The notes: generated by a model from the letters alone, not told the origin. 64,000 nucleotides of DNA from an uncultured Eggerthella sp. (GCA_900542525.1 UQNZ01000004.1:1-64000), one strand, 5' to 3'. Positions 42,819-52,958 are shown, counted from the first letter of the stretch. Numbers and translations: made by a program.

Positions 42819-44150
42819 ATGTCACTCCTAGCAAAGAGCAAAGGCGAGGTGACGTACCGCGACATCTCAACGCTCCACAAGTGGGCGCTCGTGATCTTGA
42901 TCTCGATGGGATCATCGATCATCTATGCGCCAATGTATCTGAAGAATGTTTTCTATGATCCGCTGATGCAGGCGCTCGGCTGCACTAATGCAGACCTTGG
43001 TCTCATGGTTTCTGCCTACGGCATCGCAGCGATGATCTGTTATCTACCATCAGGCATCGTGGCTGATAAGTTCCGTATGCGCACCCTGGCCACGGTCGGC
43101 TTCTTGACCACCGCGGTCTTAGTTGCGGTCTATGCGACACTTCCTTCAGTCCAGGTCTGTTTCGCACTCTTCGTCGCTATGGGCATTACCTCCATCCTTA
43201 TCTGGTGGGGTACGCGCTTCAAAGTCGTCAGGCTCTGCTGCGAAGAAGATGAATACGCGTCAAAGATCGGTATCTCCTACTCTATCTATGGTGTTACCGG
43301 CCTTGTACTTGGTCTCATCAACGCAGGCATCATCGCATCCATCGCGAATTCTGCCACTGGCGTTCAGGTCATGCTGATCTTCCTGGCTGTGGTCATCGCA
43401 GTGCTGGGTATCATCGCTTTCTTCCTGATCCCCGATTTCAAGGGCGAGATCAACAAGGACGCTAAGCTCTTCAGTCTCTCTGAAGCAGTACAGGCTTTCA
43501 AGCATCCTGGCGTTATCTGGGCATGCATCGCTTACTTCTGCTGCTACGCGGTCTATCAGGGCGCAACCTATACCACGCCGTATCTGACCCAGTGCTTCAA
43601 CGCTGATGGCAACCTCGTCAACGTGATCGGCCTCATCCGTACCTATGGTATTGGTCTTCTGGCTGGCCCTGTCGTCGGTTTCATCGCCACGAAGATCAAG
43701 AGTCCCTCGAAGGCGATCATTGGCGGATTCGTGCTCTCGATCGCAGTACTGATCGGATTCATCTTCTATCCGCATGATCCGAATGCAGCCATCATCGTAT
43801 CGATCATGGTCGTTCTGTTCGGCTTCGCAACCTACGGTGCGTTCTCGATCGGTTCGTCCCCACTCTCTGAAGTGAAGATCCCGATGCAGATCTTCGGCAC
43901 CGCAGCTGGTCTGCTCTCAGTGATTGGCTTCCTGCCAGACGTCTTCATCCACACCTGGTATGGATCCATGATCGACGCTCAAGGTACCGCAGCTTTCAAC
44001 AACATCTTCGGTATCGAGATCGCCCTCGCAGTAGCTGGCATCATCTGCCTGGTCATGTTGCTCCGCTCCATCAAGAAGCATCGCAACGACATCATCGAGG
44101 AAGAAGTCGAGTCTAAGGTCGAAGCGGATGTGCAAGCGCAGGAAGCGTAA
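42819..44150 (+). CDS. MFS transporter of carnitine-type cluster
   Basis: A 443-residue MFS carrier with 12 membrane segments; start at 42819, preceded by AAAGGGGACGC. GIVADKFRMRTLATVG is the loop 2-3 motif A. It is the first gene of the catabolic cluster and probably imports or exchanges the substrate; it replaces the BCCT-type CaiT found in E. coli. The acidic C-terminus (DIIEEEVESKVEADV) is unusual. Substrate not readable. Confidence 0.85.
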   Translation: MSLLAKSKGEVTYRDISTLHKWALVILISMGSSIIYAPMYLKNVFYDPLMQALGCTNADLGLMVSAYGIAAMICYLPSGIVADKFRMRTLATVGFLTTAVLVAVYATLPSVQVCFALFVAMGITSILIWWGTRFKVVRLCCEEDEYASKIGISYSIYGVTGLVLGLINAGIIASIANSATGVQVMLIFLAVVIAVLGIIAFFLIPDFKGEINKDAKLFSLSEAVQAFKHPGVIWACIAYFCCYAVYQGATYTTPYLTQCFNADGNLVNVIGLIRTYGIGLLAGPVVGFIATKIKSPSKAIIGGFVLSIAVLIGFIFYPHDPNAAIIVSIMVVLFGFATYGAFSIGSSPLSEVKIPMQIFGTAAGLLSVIGFLPDVFIHTWYGSMIDAQGTAAFNNIFGIEIALAVAGIICLVMLLRSIKKHRNDIIEEEVESKVEADVQAQEA

Positions 44151-44255
44151 AGTACTGAAGCAACGGTGAACACGAGCACCATCGCATCTGTCACTACTAG
44201 TCAACTACGGGGCGCCTTCCCTACCGAGGACGCCCCACTGAAGAAGGAGAATCAC

Positions 44256-45269
44256 ATGAACAAGCTCGACGTACTCGCTCGCATCAACCCGCAGATGAAG
44301 GCAGTTCTCGCAAAAGAAGCCACTCTTGCAGGCGATGCGAATGACACCTCGGTCGGATTCGATGTCATGCGTGAGAACTACGTGCTCGGCCGTGAGTTCT
44401 GGGTAGAAGGCGGCCCGGTCATGAAGCTCTCCTTCGATGAAGAGCTCGCTGGCCCGCACGGACCTTTAGCGGTTCGCTTCTACTATCCGACCGATGAAGC
44501 AATTGCTGGCAAGGAAGCTCAAAGTCCAACCACCCCGGCTATCGTCTATGTGCACGGAGGCGGCTTCGTTCTCGGCAACCTTGACACCCATGATCGCATC
44601 TGCCGCATCCTTGCCCACAATACGGGCGCGATCGTTGTAGCAGTCGATTACCGCCTCTCCCCTGAAGCGAAATTCCCTTCAGCCGTGGAAGAGGTCGCCT
44701 TCGTTGCGCAGTTCTTGCATGAAGAAGGGGTGGCCTATGGCATCGACACCGAGCGTATGGGATTCGCGGGTGATTCGGGTGGAGCACACCTGAACCTGGC
44801 CGCAACGTTCTACTTGCGCGATACCACAGATTCGATCGCTCACATCAAGTGCCTGCTGCTCTACTACGGATGGTTCGGCCTTACCGATTCGGGGTCCATG
44901 CGTCTTTTGGGTGGCCCGTGGGATGGCCTTACCGAAGAAGACTGGATGTTCTACCAGCAGCTTTACGCAAACGATATCGAAGAGCTGAAGGTCTCGCCTT
45001 ACGCGAACCTCTTTTTGAACGACATGACGCACGACATGCCTGCCTGCTATATCGCGGCCGCAGAGTACGACCCACTGCGCGATGACTCGAGCACGCTCGC
45101 AGCCATCTGCGACCAGTATGCGATCCCGTATAAATTCGAGATGTTCGAAGGCGTGATCCATGCATTCTTGCATTACACCAAAGCGCTCGATGCCGCAAAC
45201 GATGCACTCGAGCACGGTGCCACCTTCTTCAAGGAGCAGGTTGGCAGCGCAGAACCCGGTCTTGCCTAG
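44256..45269 (+). CDS. HSL-type alpha/beta hydrolase (esterase)
   Basis: A 337-residue hydrolase of the hormone-sensitive-lipase family. The oxyanion motif is H100GGG, the nucleophile S174 lies in FAGDSGGAHL, and the later EYDPLRDD and GVIHAFLHY carry the Asp and His. GAAGGAG precedes the ATG. It lies between the transporter and caiA, so it could release free carnitine or betaine from an ester, or act on a CoA ester. This is inference from context. Confidence 0.9.
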   Translation: MNKLDVLARINPQMKAVLAKEATLAGDANDTSVGFDVMRENYVLGREFWVEGGPVMKLSFDEELAGPHGPLAVRFYYPTDEAIAGKEAQSPTTPAIVYVHGGGFVLGNLDTHDRICRILAHNTGAIVVAVDYRLSPEAKFPSAVEEVAFVAQFLHEEGVAYGIDTERMGFAGDSGGAHLNLAATFYLRDTTDSIAHIKCLLLYYGWFGLTDSGSMRLLGGPWDGLTEEDWMFYQQLYANDIEELKVSPYANLFLNDMTHDMPACYIAAAEYDPLRDDSSTLAAICDQYAIPYKFEMFEGVIHAFLHYTKALDAANDALEHGATFFKEQVGSAEPGLA

Positions 45270-45426
45270 CACGACCGCCCTACCCCATTAGCGACACGCT
45301 TGCTGCAAAGGCAAGCTGGCGATCGTCTTGAAGTGGTTCACGGGGGTAAACAGTGAACTCCGCCAAGACAATAAGGAAGAAGTTTGCTGCCAACGAAGGT
45401 GGTAGCGCCCTAAAAGGAGGAAAACA

Positions 45427-46572
45427 ATGGATTTCAAACTAAGCGTCGACCAGGAACTCATCGTCCAGGCATATCGCGAGTACATGGAAAGCGAACCCTG
45501 GGATCAGTACTTCCAGGAGTGCGACGAAAAGCACGAATACCCGCTTCGCTGGGTGAAGGGACTCTGTGATCTCGGTTTCGATCAGATCATGCTCCCCGAA
45601 GACCGCGGCGGACTCGGCCTCGAGCAGCCACTGGTCACCCTTATGGCAGTCTATGAGGTGCTCGGTCAGTACGGTGGCCCAACCTACGTGCTCTATCAGC
45701 TACCCGGCTTCGAGACCATCATCCGCGAAGGCACGCCCGAGCAGATCGATGCAGTCATGGCATATCTGGGCACAGGCGAGCAAATCTGGAACTCCGCTTG
45801 CACTGAACCAGGCGCAGGCTCCGATGTCTCTGCCCTCACCACCAACTACAAGCGTCGTGACGGCCATATCTACTTGAACGGCACCAAGACCTTCATCACC
45901 TCTTCAAAGGGCGTCAAGTGGCTCGTTGTCATGGCTAAGAACGCTGATGATCCCAGCATCTTCACCGAGTTCATGGTGGACATGAGCAAGCCAGGCATCG
46001 AACTTGGTCCGCTGGACAAGCTCGGTCTTCGCATGGATAGCTGCTGCGAGGTCTACTTCAACGACGTGGAGCTTGATGAGTCGGATATCTTCGGCACAGA
46101 AGGCAACGGCTTCAACCGCGGCGTCTCCGACTTCAACTTCGAGCGTTGGCTGGTAGGTGCCTGCGACTACGGCAATGCGATCTGCGCATATGAGGATGCG
46201 CTTCGTCACGCCAATCAGCGCGAGGCATTCGGCAAGACCATCGGTCGTTTCCAGCTCAACCAGCTCAAGATCACCGAGATGACCATTCGCTTGAACGCCA
46301 TGAAGAACATGCTCTACGAAGCAGCATGGAACGCTGATAACAACAATGGTGAATTCGACGCCGGCGAAGCAGCGATGTGCAAGTACTACTGCGCGAACGC
46401 CGCGTTCAAGGTAGTCGACGATGGCATGCAGATCATGGGCGGTATCTCGGTGGCTAGCGAGCATCGCATCAACCGCTTCTGGCGAGACCTGCGCGTCGAC
46501 CGCATCTCGGGTGGTACCGACGAGATGATGATCCTCACCACCGCAAAGAACGCCCTGAAGAAGTATCGCTAG
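45427..46572 (+). CDS. caiA: Crotonobetainyl-CoA reductase (acyl-CoA dehydrogenase)
   Basis: A 381-residue acyl-CoA dehydrogenase. It matches E. coli CaiA along its length as I recall it, including PTYVLYQLPG, WNSAxTEPGAGSDV, DKLGLRMDSCCE, the AxWxAD region and RFWRDLRVDR(I/V)SGG. CaiA reduces crotonobetainyl-CoA to gamma-butyrobetainyl-CoA using electrons from ETF (FixAB); no ETF is in this window. AAAAGGAGG precedes the ATG. Complete. Confidence 0.9.
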   Translation: MDFKLSVDQELIVQAYREYMESEPWDQYFQECDEKHEYPLRWVKGLCDLGFDQIMLPEDRGGLGLEQPLVTLMAVYEVLGQYGGPTYVLYQLPGFETIIREGTPEQIDAVMAYLGTGEQIWNSACTEPGAGSDVSALTTNYKRRDGHIYLNGTKTFITSSKGVKWLVVMAKNADDPSIFTEFMVDMSKPGIELGPLDKLGLRMDSCCEVYFNDVELDESDIFGTEGNGFNRGVSDFNFERWLVGACDYGNAICAYEDALRHANQREAFGKTIGRFQLNQLKITEMTIRLNAMKNMLYEAAWNADNNNGEFDAGEAAMCKYYCANAAFKVVDDGMQIMGGISVASEHRINRFWRDLRVDRISGGTDEMMILTTAKNALKKYR

Positions 46573-46613
46573 GCCTAGCTTCGAACCTAAGAGAAACCAC
46601 AAGGAGGAACCTC

Positions 46614-47825
46614 ATGGCAATCCCAACTGAAAAACCAAGCTTCGGTGTCTTGGATGATGTGAAGGTCGTCTTCGCCGCCATGGAAGAAGCAGTGCCGCGC
46701 GCCTGTAACATCATGGCTGACTGGGGCGCGGATGTGACCTGGCTCGAGAACACGGGCTATGGCGATACGGTTCGCGATGCGAAGAACGCAGCCCAGGCTG
46801 AGCGCCGCAACTGCCGCTCGGTCGCGCTCAACCAGTTCACTCCCGAAGGCAAAGAAGTGCTGTTGAAGATGCTCGCAGACACGGATATCTTCTTCGAGTC
46901 TTCGAAGGGCGGCACCTGGCAGCGCAAGGGCATCACGGACGAGGATCTGTGGGCCGCGAACCCCAAGCTCGTCATCGTGCACTGCTCAGGATTCGGCGCC
47001 TATGGCGACCCAGACCGCGTGAAGCGCGCTGCTTACGATGGCACGGTCGGCCCATATGCAGGCTTCACCTGCCAGAACGGCACGCCCGAGCAGCCTATGA
47101 TCACGATGCCCTACTCTGGCGATTACATCAACAGCTACCTGTTGATCGCAGCAACGCTCGCGGCGCTCCACAAGGTCGAGCGCACCGGTCAGGGCGAGAG
47201 CATCGACTGGGCAATGTACGAGGGCATCATGTACATGAGCCAGTACTACTTGGTCGATTACCTCAACGATGGCGTGAAGTGGCCACGCGCAGGGGCCCGC
47301 AACCAGAACCTCTGCGGTATCGGCGTCTACAAATGCGCCGACGGCTTCATCGCGCTGAACCTCTTCGGCATTCGCCAGAACAAGTGGATGCTCGAGACCT
47401 TAGGCATGGGTGACGTATGGGGAACGCCCGAAGTGCCTGATGATACGGCATCGCTGTGGCTCTCCATGCCGATCGCACCTGAGTTCGAGCGCCGCTTGGA
47501 AGCATGGCTTGCCGAGCGCACCAAGCTCGAGCTCGAGGATGTTCTTGCCGAACAAGGCATCGCCGCCCAGAGCGTCTACGAATTCGAAGACATGGTGGCA
47601 GACGAGCACATGAAGATGCGTGGCAACTTCATCGAATGGGAGACCAAAGATGGCGAAACCTTCAAAGGCCTCTCCCCCATGCCGCGCTTCGAGCAGACGC
47701 CGGGCCAGGTATGGCGCCCGATGCCTGAGCAAGGTGGCGACACTATCGATGTGCTCACCAAACTCGGCTACACGCCCGAACAGATCGATGAACTGATCGC
47801 GGCCAACGTGGTCAAAGCGGGCTAG
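46614..47825 (+). CDS. caiB: Crotonobetaine CoA-transferase, class III
   Basis: A 403-residue family III CoA-transferase. D170 in MPYSGDYINSY matches the catalytic Asp of CaiB (D169 in E. coli), and GITDEDLWAANPKLVI, HKVERTGQGESIDWAMYE and GVYKCADGFI match the CaiB sequence. It moves CoA between gamma-butyrobetainyl-CoA and carnitine or crotonobetaine, keeping the cycle running without ATP. It starts 41 bp after caiA, with CACAAGGAGG upstream. A strong hairpin follows before caiC. Confidence 0.9.
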   Translation: MAIPTEKPSFGVLDDVKVVFAAMEEAVPRACNIMADWGADVTWLENTGYGDTVRDAKNAAQAERRNCRSVALNQFTPEGKEVLLKMLADTDIFFESSKGGTWQRKGITDEDLWAANPKLVIVHCSGFGAYGDPDRVKRAAYDGTVGPYAGFTCQNGTPEQPMITMPYSGDYINSYLLIAATLAALHKVERTGQGESIDWAMYEGIMYMSQYYLVDYLNDGVKWPRAGARNQNLCGIGVYKCADGFIALNLFGIRQNKWMLETLGMGDVWGTPEVPDDTASLWLSMPIAPEFERRLEAWLAERTKLELEDVLAEQGIAAQSVYEFEDMVADEHMKMRGNFIEWETKDGETFKGLSPMPRFEQTPGQVWRPMPEQGGDTIDVLTKLGYTPEQIDELIAANVVKAG

Positions 47826-47904
47826 CTCAGCGCCAGGCAACAGCGCCAAGCTTCATGGGTTGCGCGCACCTTCACGAGCTGCAGCGCTCCCGATCTTTCC
47901 AAAC

Positions 47905-47937
47905 GATCCCCTCCGGTCACCTGCCCCGGAGGGGATC
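47905..47937. other. Strong hairpin between caiB and caiC
   Basis: GATCCCCTCCGG (47905-47916) pairs perfectly with CCGGAGGGGATC (47926-47937) around 9 nt. A G run follows, not a T run, so it may reduce read-through or protect the caiAB transcript end. Nothing else was recognised in 47826-48140. Confidence 0.6.
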
Positions 47938-48140
47938 TGGGGGGGAATCCTTAGGCAGGTTCTTCTTCTCATCGCGAACGGGCGCTCAAAGGGTCAGGCG
48001 CAAGCGTTCATCATGAGCCCCAAGGACAGCACGGGCTCGGTCCCGACCATGAACGCGAAGTAGCACCGCCATGCGTGCGTTCGTTATGAGAAGGGGAAAT
48101 AAAAAAACCAATCAGCATCTTTTCGTAGGAGGGGACGAAA

Positions 48141-49757
48141 ATGGCCGACATCGTAGGAAACGAAACGCTCCGCGACCTGTGGCAAAGCGTGGTCGAGCGT
48201 AAGGGAAGGCGACACTTCCTCACTTTCCAGAACCGCGTAGGCGATGTGTTCGAATACACCTATGCCGCATTCGACGAGGATGTCAATCGTATCGCCAATG
48301 TGTTTCTCGATCTTGGCATCGAAAAGGGTGATCACGTAGCCCTTCACCTCCACAGCTCACCGGAATTCTTGATGTGCCTGTTCGGCCTTGCGAAGATTGG
48401 CGCGGTGGCAGTGCCCATCAACGAGCAGTATCTCGCCGATGAAGCTGAATACATCCTAGAGAATTCGGATGCAATCTGCGTTGTGGTCGAGCCACTCTTC
48501 TACGAGACCTACCAAGAGCTGCTCGCGCGCGGGCACTACTTCCCCAAAGGCGTGGTGGTGGCACGCGCGGGCACCGAATCGCCCAAGAGCAATATCGATT
48601 TCTCGGGCATCTACACGCCGCTCGGCACGGTCGAAGAAGACCAGCAGGGCATCTACGATTTCTGGATGATGCGCTGCGAACAAAGCGCGATCCTGCGCGA
48701 TTCCTGCGAGCTTTCCTCGGATGATCCCGTGCAGATCATCTACACCTCAGGCACCACTTCCCGCCCGAAAGGCGTGGTGCTCACGCATGCGAACATGGTG
48801 TTCTCGGGATTGTATGGCGATTGGGAAGTCTCGCTGCGCGGCACCGATCGTGTGCTGACCTCGATGCCCGCATGCCACTCGAACTTCCAGCTAGCCGCCT
48901 TGATGCCCGTGATCACTGCAGGCGCTTCTCTCATCATCGTCGAGAAGTATTCAGCGACCCGTTTCATGAAGCAGATCCGCCATTACAAGGCCACCGTCAT
49001 CCAATGCGTTGCGATGATGCTGCGCACGCTCTTGCTCCAACCGGTCGATCCCGAAGAGAAGAACCACTGTGTGCGCGAGGTGCTCTACTTCATCCCCATC
49101 ACGGATGCGGAAAAAAAGGAGTTCGAGCAGCGCTTCAACATGAAGATCATGAATACCTACGGCTCGACCGAATCGATCGGCTGGGCCATCACCGACCCAC
49201 CCGTTGGTGCACGTAACTGGCCTTCAGTAGGACGCGCTGGCCTCGGCTACAAGGCGCGTATCTGTGATATGAACGACAACGAACTGCCCCCTGGCGAGAT
49301 CGGCGAGATCCAAATAAAGGGCGAGCGCGGCCGTTCGGTGATGCTCGAGTACTACAACAACCCCGAAGCGACCGAGAAGACCTTCAGCGCCGACGGCTGG
49401 CTCAAAACAGGAGATCAAGGTTATCAAGATGATAACGGTTGGTTCTACTTCGTCGATCGCAAGGTTAACATGGTTAAGAGGTCAGGAGAGAACATCTCCA
49501 CTACCGAACTCGAGGAGATCCTCGAACAGCATCCTGCTATCGCTGAATCTGCGGTGATCGGTGTTCCTGATCCGATCCGCGATCAAGCCATCAAGGCGTT
49601 CGTTCGCTTTACACCAGGTGAGAGCATGACGCTGGCGGAAGTCGAGCAGTACTGCAAGGACCACATGGCATCGTTCAAGGTCCCCACCTTCTATGAGGTC
49701 GTTGAAGATTTCCCGCGTACTTGCAGCATGAAGATCGAGAAGAAACTCTTAAGCTGA
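48141..49757 (+). CDS. caiC: Carnitine/crotonobetaine CoA ligase
   Basis: A 538-residue AMP-forming ligase. The P-loop YTSGTTSRPKGVV, the A5 motif NTYGSTESIGW, the A7/A8 region WLKTGDQGYQ and VDRKVNMVKRSGENIS, and a C-terminal PRTCSMKIEKK with the catalytic Lys are present. The overall pattern matches CaiC, including HLHSSPEFLMCLFGLAKIGA-like text (shown in part) and FKVP near the end. It makes the first CoA ester that primes the CaiB cycle. The RBS AGGAGGGG precedes the ATG. Confidence 0.88.
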   Translation: MADIVGNETLRDLWQSVVERKGRRHFLTFQNRVGDVFEYTYAAFDEDVNRIANVFLDLGIEKGDHVALHLHSSPEFLMCLFGLAKIGAVAVPINEQYLADEAEYILENSDAICVVVEPLFYETYQELLARGHYFPKGVVVARAGTESPKSNIDFSGIYTPLGTVEEDQQGIYDFWMMRCEQSAILRDSCELSSDDPVQIIYTSGTTSRPKGVVLTHANMVFSGLYGDWEVSLRGTDRVLTSMPACHSNFQLAALMPVITAGASLIIVEKYSATRFMKQIRHYKATVIQCVAMMLRTLLLQPVDPEEKNHCVREVLYFIPITDAEKKEFEQRFNMKIMNTYGSTESIGWAITDPPVGARNWPSVGRAGLGYKARICDMNDNELPPGEIGEIQIKGERGRSVMLEYYNNPEATEKTFSADGWLKTGDQGYQDDNGWFYFVDRKVNMVKRSGENISTTELEEILEQHPAIAESAVIGVPDPIRDQAIKAFVRFTPGESMTLAEVEQYCKDHMASFKVPTFYEVVEDFPRTCSMKIEKKLLS

Positions 49758-49840
49758 CCTCAATGAACGAAACGTAAGGATCGGCACATTAGTTGCAGCA
49801 TTGAGCATGCGCATCGCGCGAACAAGCAAGGTGAGAAGCC

Positions 49841-51379
49841 ATGAGACAGACGATCAAGAAGATCACGCAAGTAGTAAGCCCACCACAAGCAACACCCGTT
49901 GCCACATCGACAGGTGCGGCTGCTTCGGCGCATACATCCAGCACATCGGTGACTGCGTGTAGCGCGGTAGCAGCTGTTTCGGGAACTGCGTCTGCCCCCG
50001 CTTCGGGAAGTGCGAGCGAACGTGCGACCAACGCCACCGTCGATGAAGTAGCAACTAAGGTCAAGAAGGTCGTCAACAAGACCATCGATGACGTCAAGAT
50101 GACGCCCTTCTTGCGCAAGATCACCTTTTTCTCAAGCGGCGGATCATTCTTGGATGGCTACGTCCTTGCCATCATCGGCGTAGCACTCACGCAGATCACC
50201 CCGCTCTTCGCCCTCGATACCATGTGGAGCGCCGCGGTTGGCGCTTCGGTATTCTTAGGCATCTTCTTCGGCACGATCTTAGGTGGTTGGCTGACCGACC
50301 TGGTAGGCCGACGCGCCATGTTCATCATCGACGTGATAGCTATCGGAGTCTTTTCGGTGCTCTCGGTCTTCGCCGCCGACCCGCTCCAGCTGGTCTTAGC
50401 TCGCTTCGCGATCGGCCTTTTTGTAGGCGCAGACTATCCTATCGCCACCTCGCTCATAGCTGAATTCACCCCGAAGGCACACCGATCCATCTCGATGGGC
50501 GCAGTCTCGGCTGCGTGGTATTTGGGTGCAACAGCCGCAGCTTTCGTCGGCTTCGCGCTGGTGGGAATTGAGGATGGTTGGAAGTGGATGCTCGGCAGCG
50601 CGGTTGTCCCTTGCATCATCCTCTTGATCGGCAGACACGACATCCCTGAGTCCCCGCTCTGGCTGCAGAGCAAAGGAAAGGTTGCCGAAGCACGTGCGGT
50701 CATGGACCGCGTGTTCGGTGAGGATATCGAGATCCACGAGGACGAGCAGCCCACGAAGACTTCGATCGGATTCCTGTTCAAGGCGGGTTATTTCAAGCGC
50801 ATCATCTATCTGGGCATCTTAACGCTCTGCCAGGTAGTTCCCATGTACGCTATCTATACGTTCGGCCCTGATATCATGAGCGCATTCGGCCTTTCAGAAG
50901 GGCGCATGTCCATTCTGGGCGAGAGTGCGGTAAGCCTCTTCTTCCTGATCGGCACGATTCCGGCCATGTTTTGGCTCAATTCTTTGGGCAGACGCCCGCT
51001 TCTGATCGGATCACTGTTCTTCATGGCGGTCGGTCTCATGATCTTGGGCATCTTCCCTGATGCACCGATCTGGGTCGTGATCATCGCATTCGGATTGTAT
51101 GCATTCTTCAGCGGTGGTCCGGGCATCTTGCAGTGGCTCTACCCCAACGAGCTCTTCCCTACCCATGTACGCGCATCTGCGGTGGGTATCTCCATCTCGA
51201 TCTCGCGCATTGGCACTATCATCTCAACCTACGGAACACCGATCTTCCTCGAGACCTTCGGTGTAGGACCGACCATGCTGGTAGCTGCAGGACTCGTCAT
51301 TCTGGGGTTGGTGCTTTCGGTCATCATGGCGCCTGAAACACGTGGGCAGTCGTTGCAAGAATCAAGCATGCTGAATTAG
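49841..51379 (+). CDS. MFS transporter with Ala/Ser/Thr-rich extension
   Basis: A 512-residue MFS carrier of the sugar-porter/metabolite:H+ symporter type: GWLTDLVGRRAMFI (motif A), GLFVGADYPIATSLIAE, and a C-terminal LYPNELFPTHVRASAVG with a later APETRGQSL, which is a PETKG-like end. An unusual stretch of about 75 residues rich in Ala, Ser and Thr comes before the first membrane segment. It lies 83 bp after caiC and probably serves the same pathway, for instance product export. Confidence 0.87.
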   Translation: MRQTIKKITQVVSPPQATPVATSTGAAASAHTSSTSVTACSAVAAVSGTASAPASGSASERATNATVDEVATKVKKVVNKTIDDVKMTPFLRKITFFSSGGSFLDGYVLAIIGVALTQITPLFALDTMWSAAVGASVFLGIFFGTILGGWLTDLVGRRAMFIIDVIAIGVFSVLSVFAADPLQLVLARFAIGLFVGADYPIATSLIAEFTPKAHRSISMGAVSAAWYLGATAAAFVGFALVGIEDGWKWMLGSAVVPCIILLIGRHDIPESPLWLQSKGKVAEARAVMDRVFGEDIEIHEDEQPTKTSIGFLFKAGYFKRIIYLGILTLCQVVPMYAIYTFGPDIMSAFGLSEGRMSILGESAVSLFFLIGTIPAMFWLNSLGRRPLLIGSLFFMAVGLMILGIFPDAPIWVVIIAFGLYAFFSGGPGILQWLYPNELFPTHVRASAVGISISISRIGTIISTYGTPIFLETFGVGPTMLVAAGLVILGLVLSVIMAPETRGQSLQESSMLN

Positions 51380-51660
51380 CGAAAACGGCGCCTTGCTCAG
51401 GCGTTCAAGTTTCGTTTACCGCTCAAGGCTCGTTTGGACAGTTTCGTCTGGTAAGCCGGCATCCATGTCCGAACAACAGCCTTTGCCCTAGCGATCGAGT
51501 GTTGCTTAGCGTTCAAACTCTACTCACATACAGCATCCTGGCACATAGCGATCTCGGGCAACAGTACCCGTTGTCTCAAAGCTGCGAGCGGCTTCTAACG
51601 AACCCTTCGAACAGAGAGCCAGACCCCGTGGACCGAGCATGCGATCTGCCCCATAAACGA

Positions 51661-51696
51661 GGAAAAGGCACCTCCGAGCAAGTGCCTTTTCCTTAT
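51661..51696. terminator. Bidirectional terminator between MFS and caiD
   Basis: GGAAAAGGCAC (51661-51671) pairs perfectly with GTGCCTTTTCC (51682-51692) and is followed by TTATATTT. It lies between convergent genes and can serve either direction. No gene was seen in 51380-51750. Confidence 0.75.
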
Positions 51697-51750
51697 ATTT
51701 AGGAGGGTATGTCCAAGCTGTTATCTTTTGAGACAACGTCCACCCAAGGA

Positions 51751-52536
51751 CTAGCGGCCGACCCACTTTGGCTCGCGCTTTTCGGTGAAGGCCAGCGGAC
51801 CTTCGATACCGTCTTCCGTCTTCTCGAGGAAGCGATAGGCTGCATCGCAATAACGCATTGCGTCTTCTTCACTCATCTGGTCGCAAGCATGGACAAGATA
51901 CTTGGTCCATTTGAGCGCGAGCGGTGCATTCTGCAGGATCGTCTCAGCGATCTCGATCGCCTTATCCATTACCTCATCTGCGGGAACAGCATAGTTGATC
52001 AGACCAAGCTCCTTAGCTTCGGGTGCTTTGATCTTCTTGCCGGTCAGCAGCAGCTCCATGCAATCCTTGCGGTTGATGTCGCGAGCAAGACGCACGATAC
52101 CACCCGTAGAAGCGATGATGCCCAAGCCAACTTCCGTGCAGCCGAATTTCGCATTCTCATTGGCAACCACGATGTCGCAAGAGAGCGCGATCTCCATGCC
52201 GCCACCTGCAGCACTGCCATTCACTGCCGCAATGATCGGCTTCGAGCAAACGCGCGCAGTTAAACCGCCGAAACCATGCTCGGTGACCGTCTGGCACTCT
52301 CCACCTTCGGAAAGCTCCGAAAGGTCCTCGCCAGCACAAAATACCTTGCCCGTGCCCGTAACGATGATCGCGCGAACCGCTGGATCGGTCTCGGCGTTGT
52401 TCATGATGTTCTCCATCGCACGAGACGTTTCGCCATTCAAAGCGTTCGCAACATCTGGTCGGTTGATGCGCATGATCAAAAGACCATCGTCGCGAAGGTC
52501 TGAAACGACCGTATCAGTTCCGTAGTAATCTGCCAT
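51751..52536 (-). CDS. caiD: Enoyl-CoA hydratase CaiD-like
   Basis: A 261-residue crotonase, the same length as E. coli CaiD; start MADYYGTDT at 52536 with AAGGAGG upstream. Catalytic glutamates are E115 in GGGMEIAL and E135 in CTEVGLGI. The C-terminus IEGPLAFTEKREPKWVGR matches CaiD. It interconverts crotonobetainyl-CoA and carnitinyl-CoA. It is on the opposite strand from caiABC, in its own transcript. Confidence 0.88.
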   Translation of the reverse strand: MADYYGTDTVVSDLRDDGLLIMRINRPDVANALNGETSRAMENIMNNAETDPAVRAIIVTGTGKVFCAGEDLSELSEGGECQTVTEHGFGGLTARVCSKPIIAAVNGSAAGGGMEIALSCDIVVANENAKFGCTEVGLGIIASTGGIVRLARDINRKDCMELLLTGKKIKAPEAKELGLINYAVPADEVMDKAIEIAETILQNAPLALKWTKYLVHACDQMSEEDAMRYCDAAYRFLEKTEDGIEGPLAFTEKREPKWVGR

Positions 52537-52958
52537 GTTTTCCTCCTTGTGGCTAAGTTTCCCCCATGTTCGCAAGACCCTCGATTCACCGAGCTATACC
52601 GCTATTCTCCTTGCTGAAGATCCCTTAAGAATCTTCTCCACCGAAGGCGGATTCGCACTACGCACGAGAGCAAGATGAACGCGTTCATCGTTGGCTCTTT
52701 GAACACACCTCATATAGTAGAGAGCTCGAAACCACAAAGCATCACAAGAGGCTGCGTATTGCCCAGATACCTAAAATCATGCTGTCACTAGTTATTAAGT
52801 AGAGACAACGAAAGATGCTGTTCAGCGCTCAGTCGATGCAAAATGCACTGCATCATCACCAGAACAACGAACAGGATCATGATAATCAAGAAAATGGTGG
52901 TAGGAGCGCCGTTCGCACCATCGCTTTCGTAAGCGATTCTTTTTATGGAGCTATTGCC
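52537..52958. other. Gene-free stretch
   Basis: About 420 bp between the start of caiD and the end of the anti-sigma gene. It must contain the caiD promoter, but no convincing box pair or dyad was found. Confidence 0.4.
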
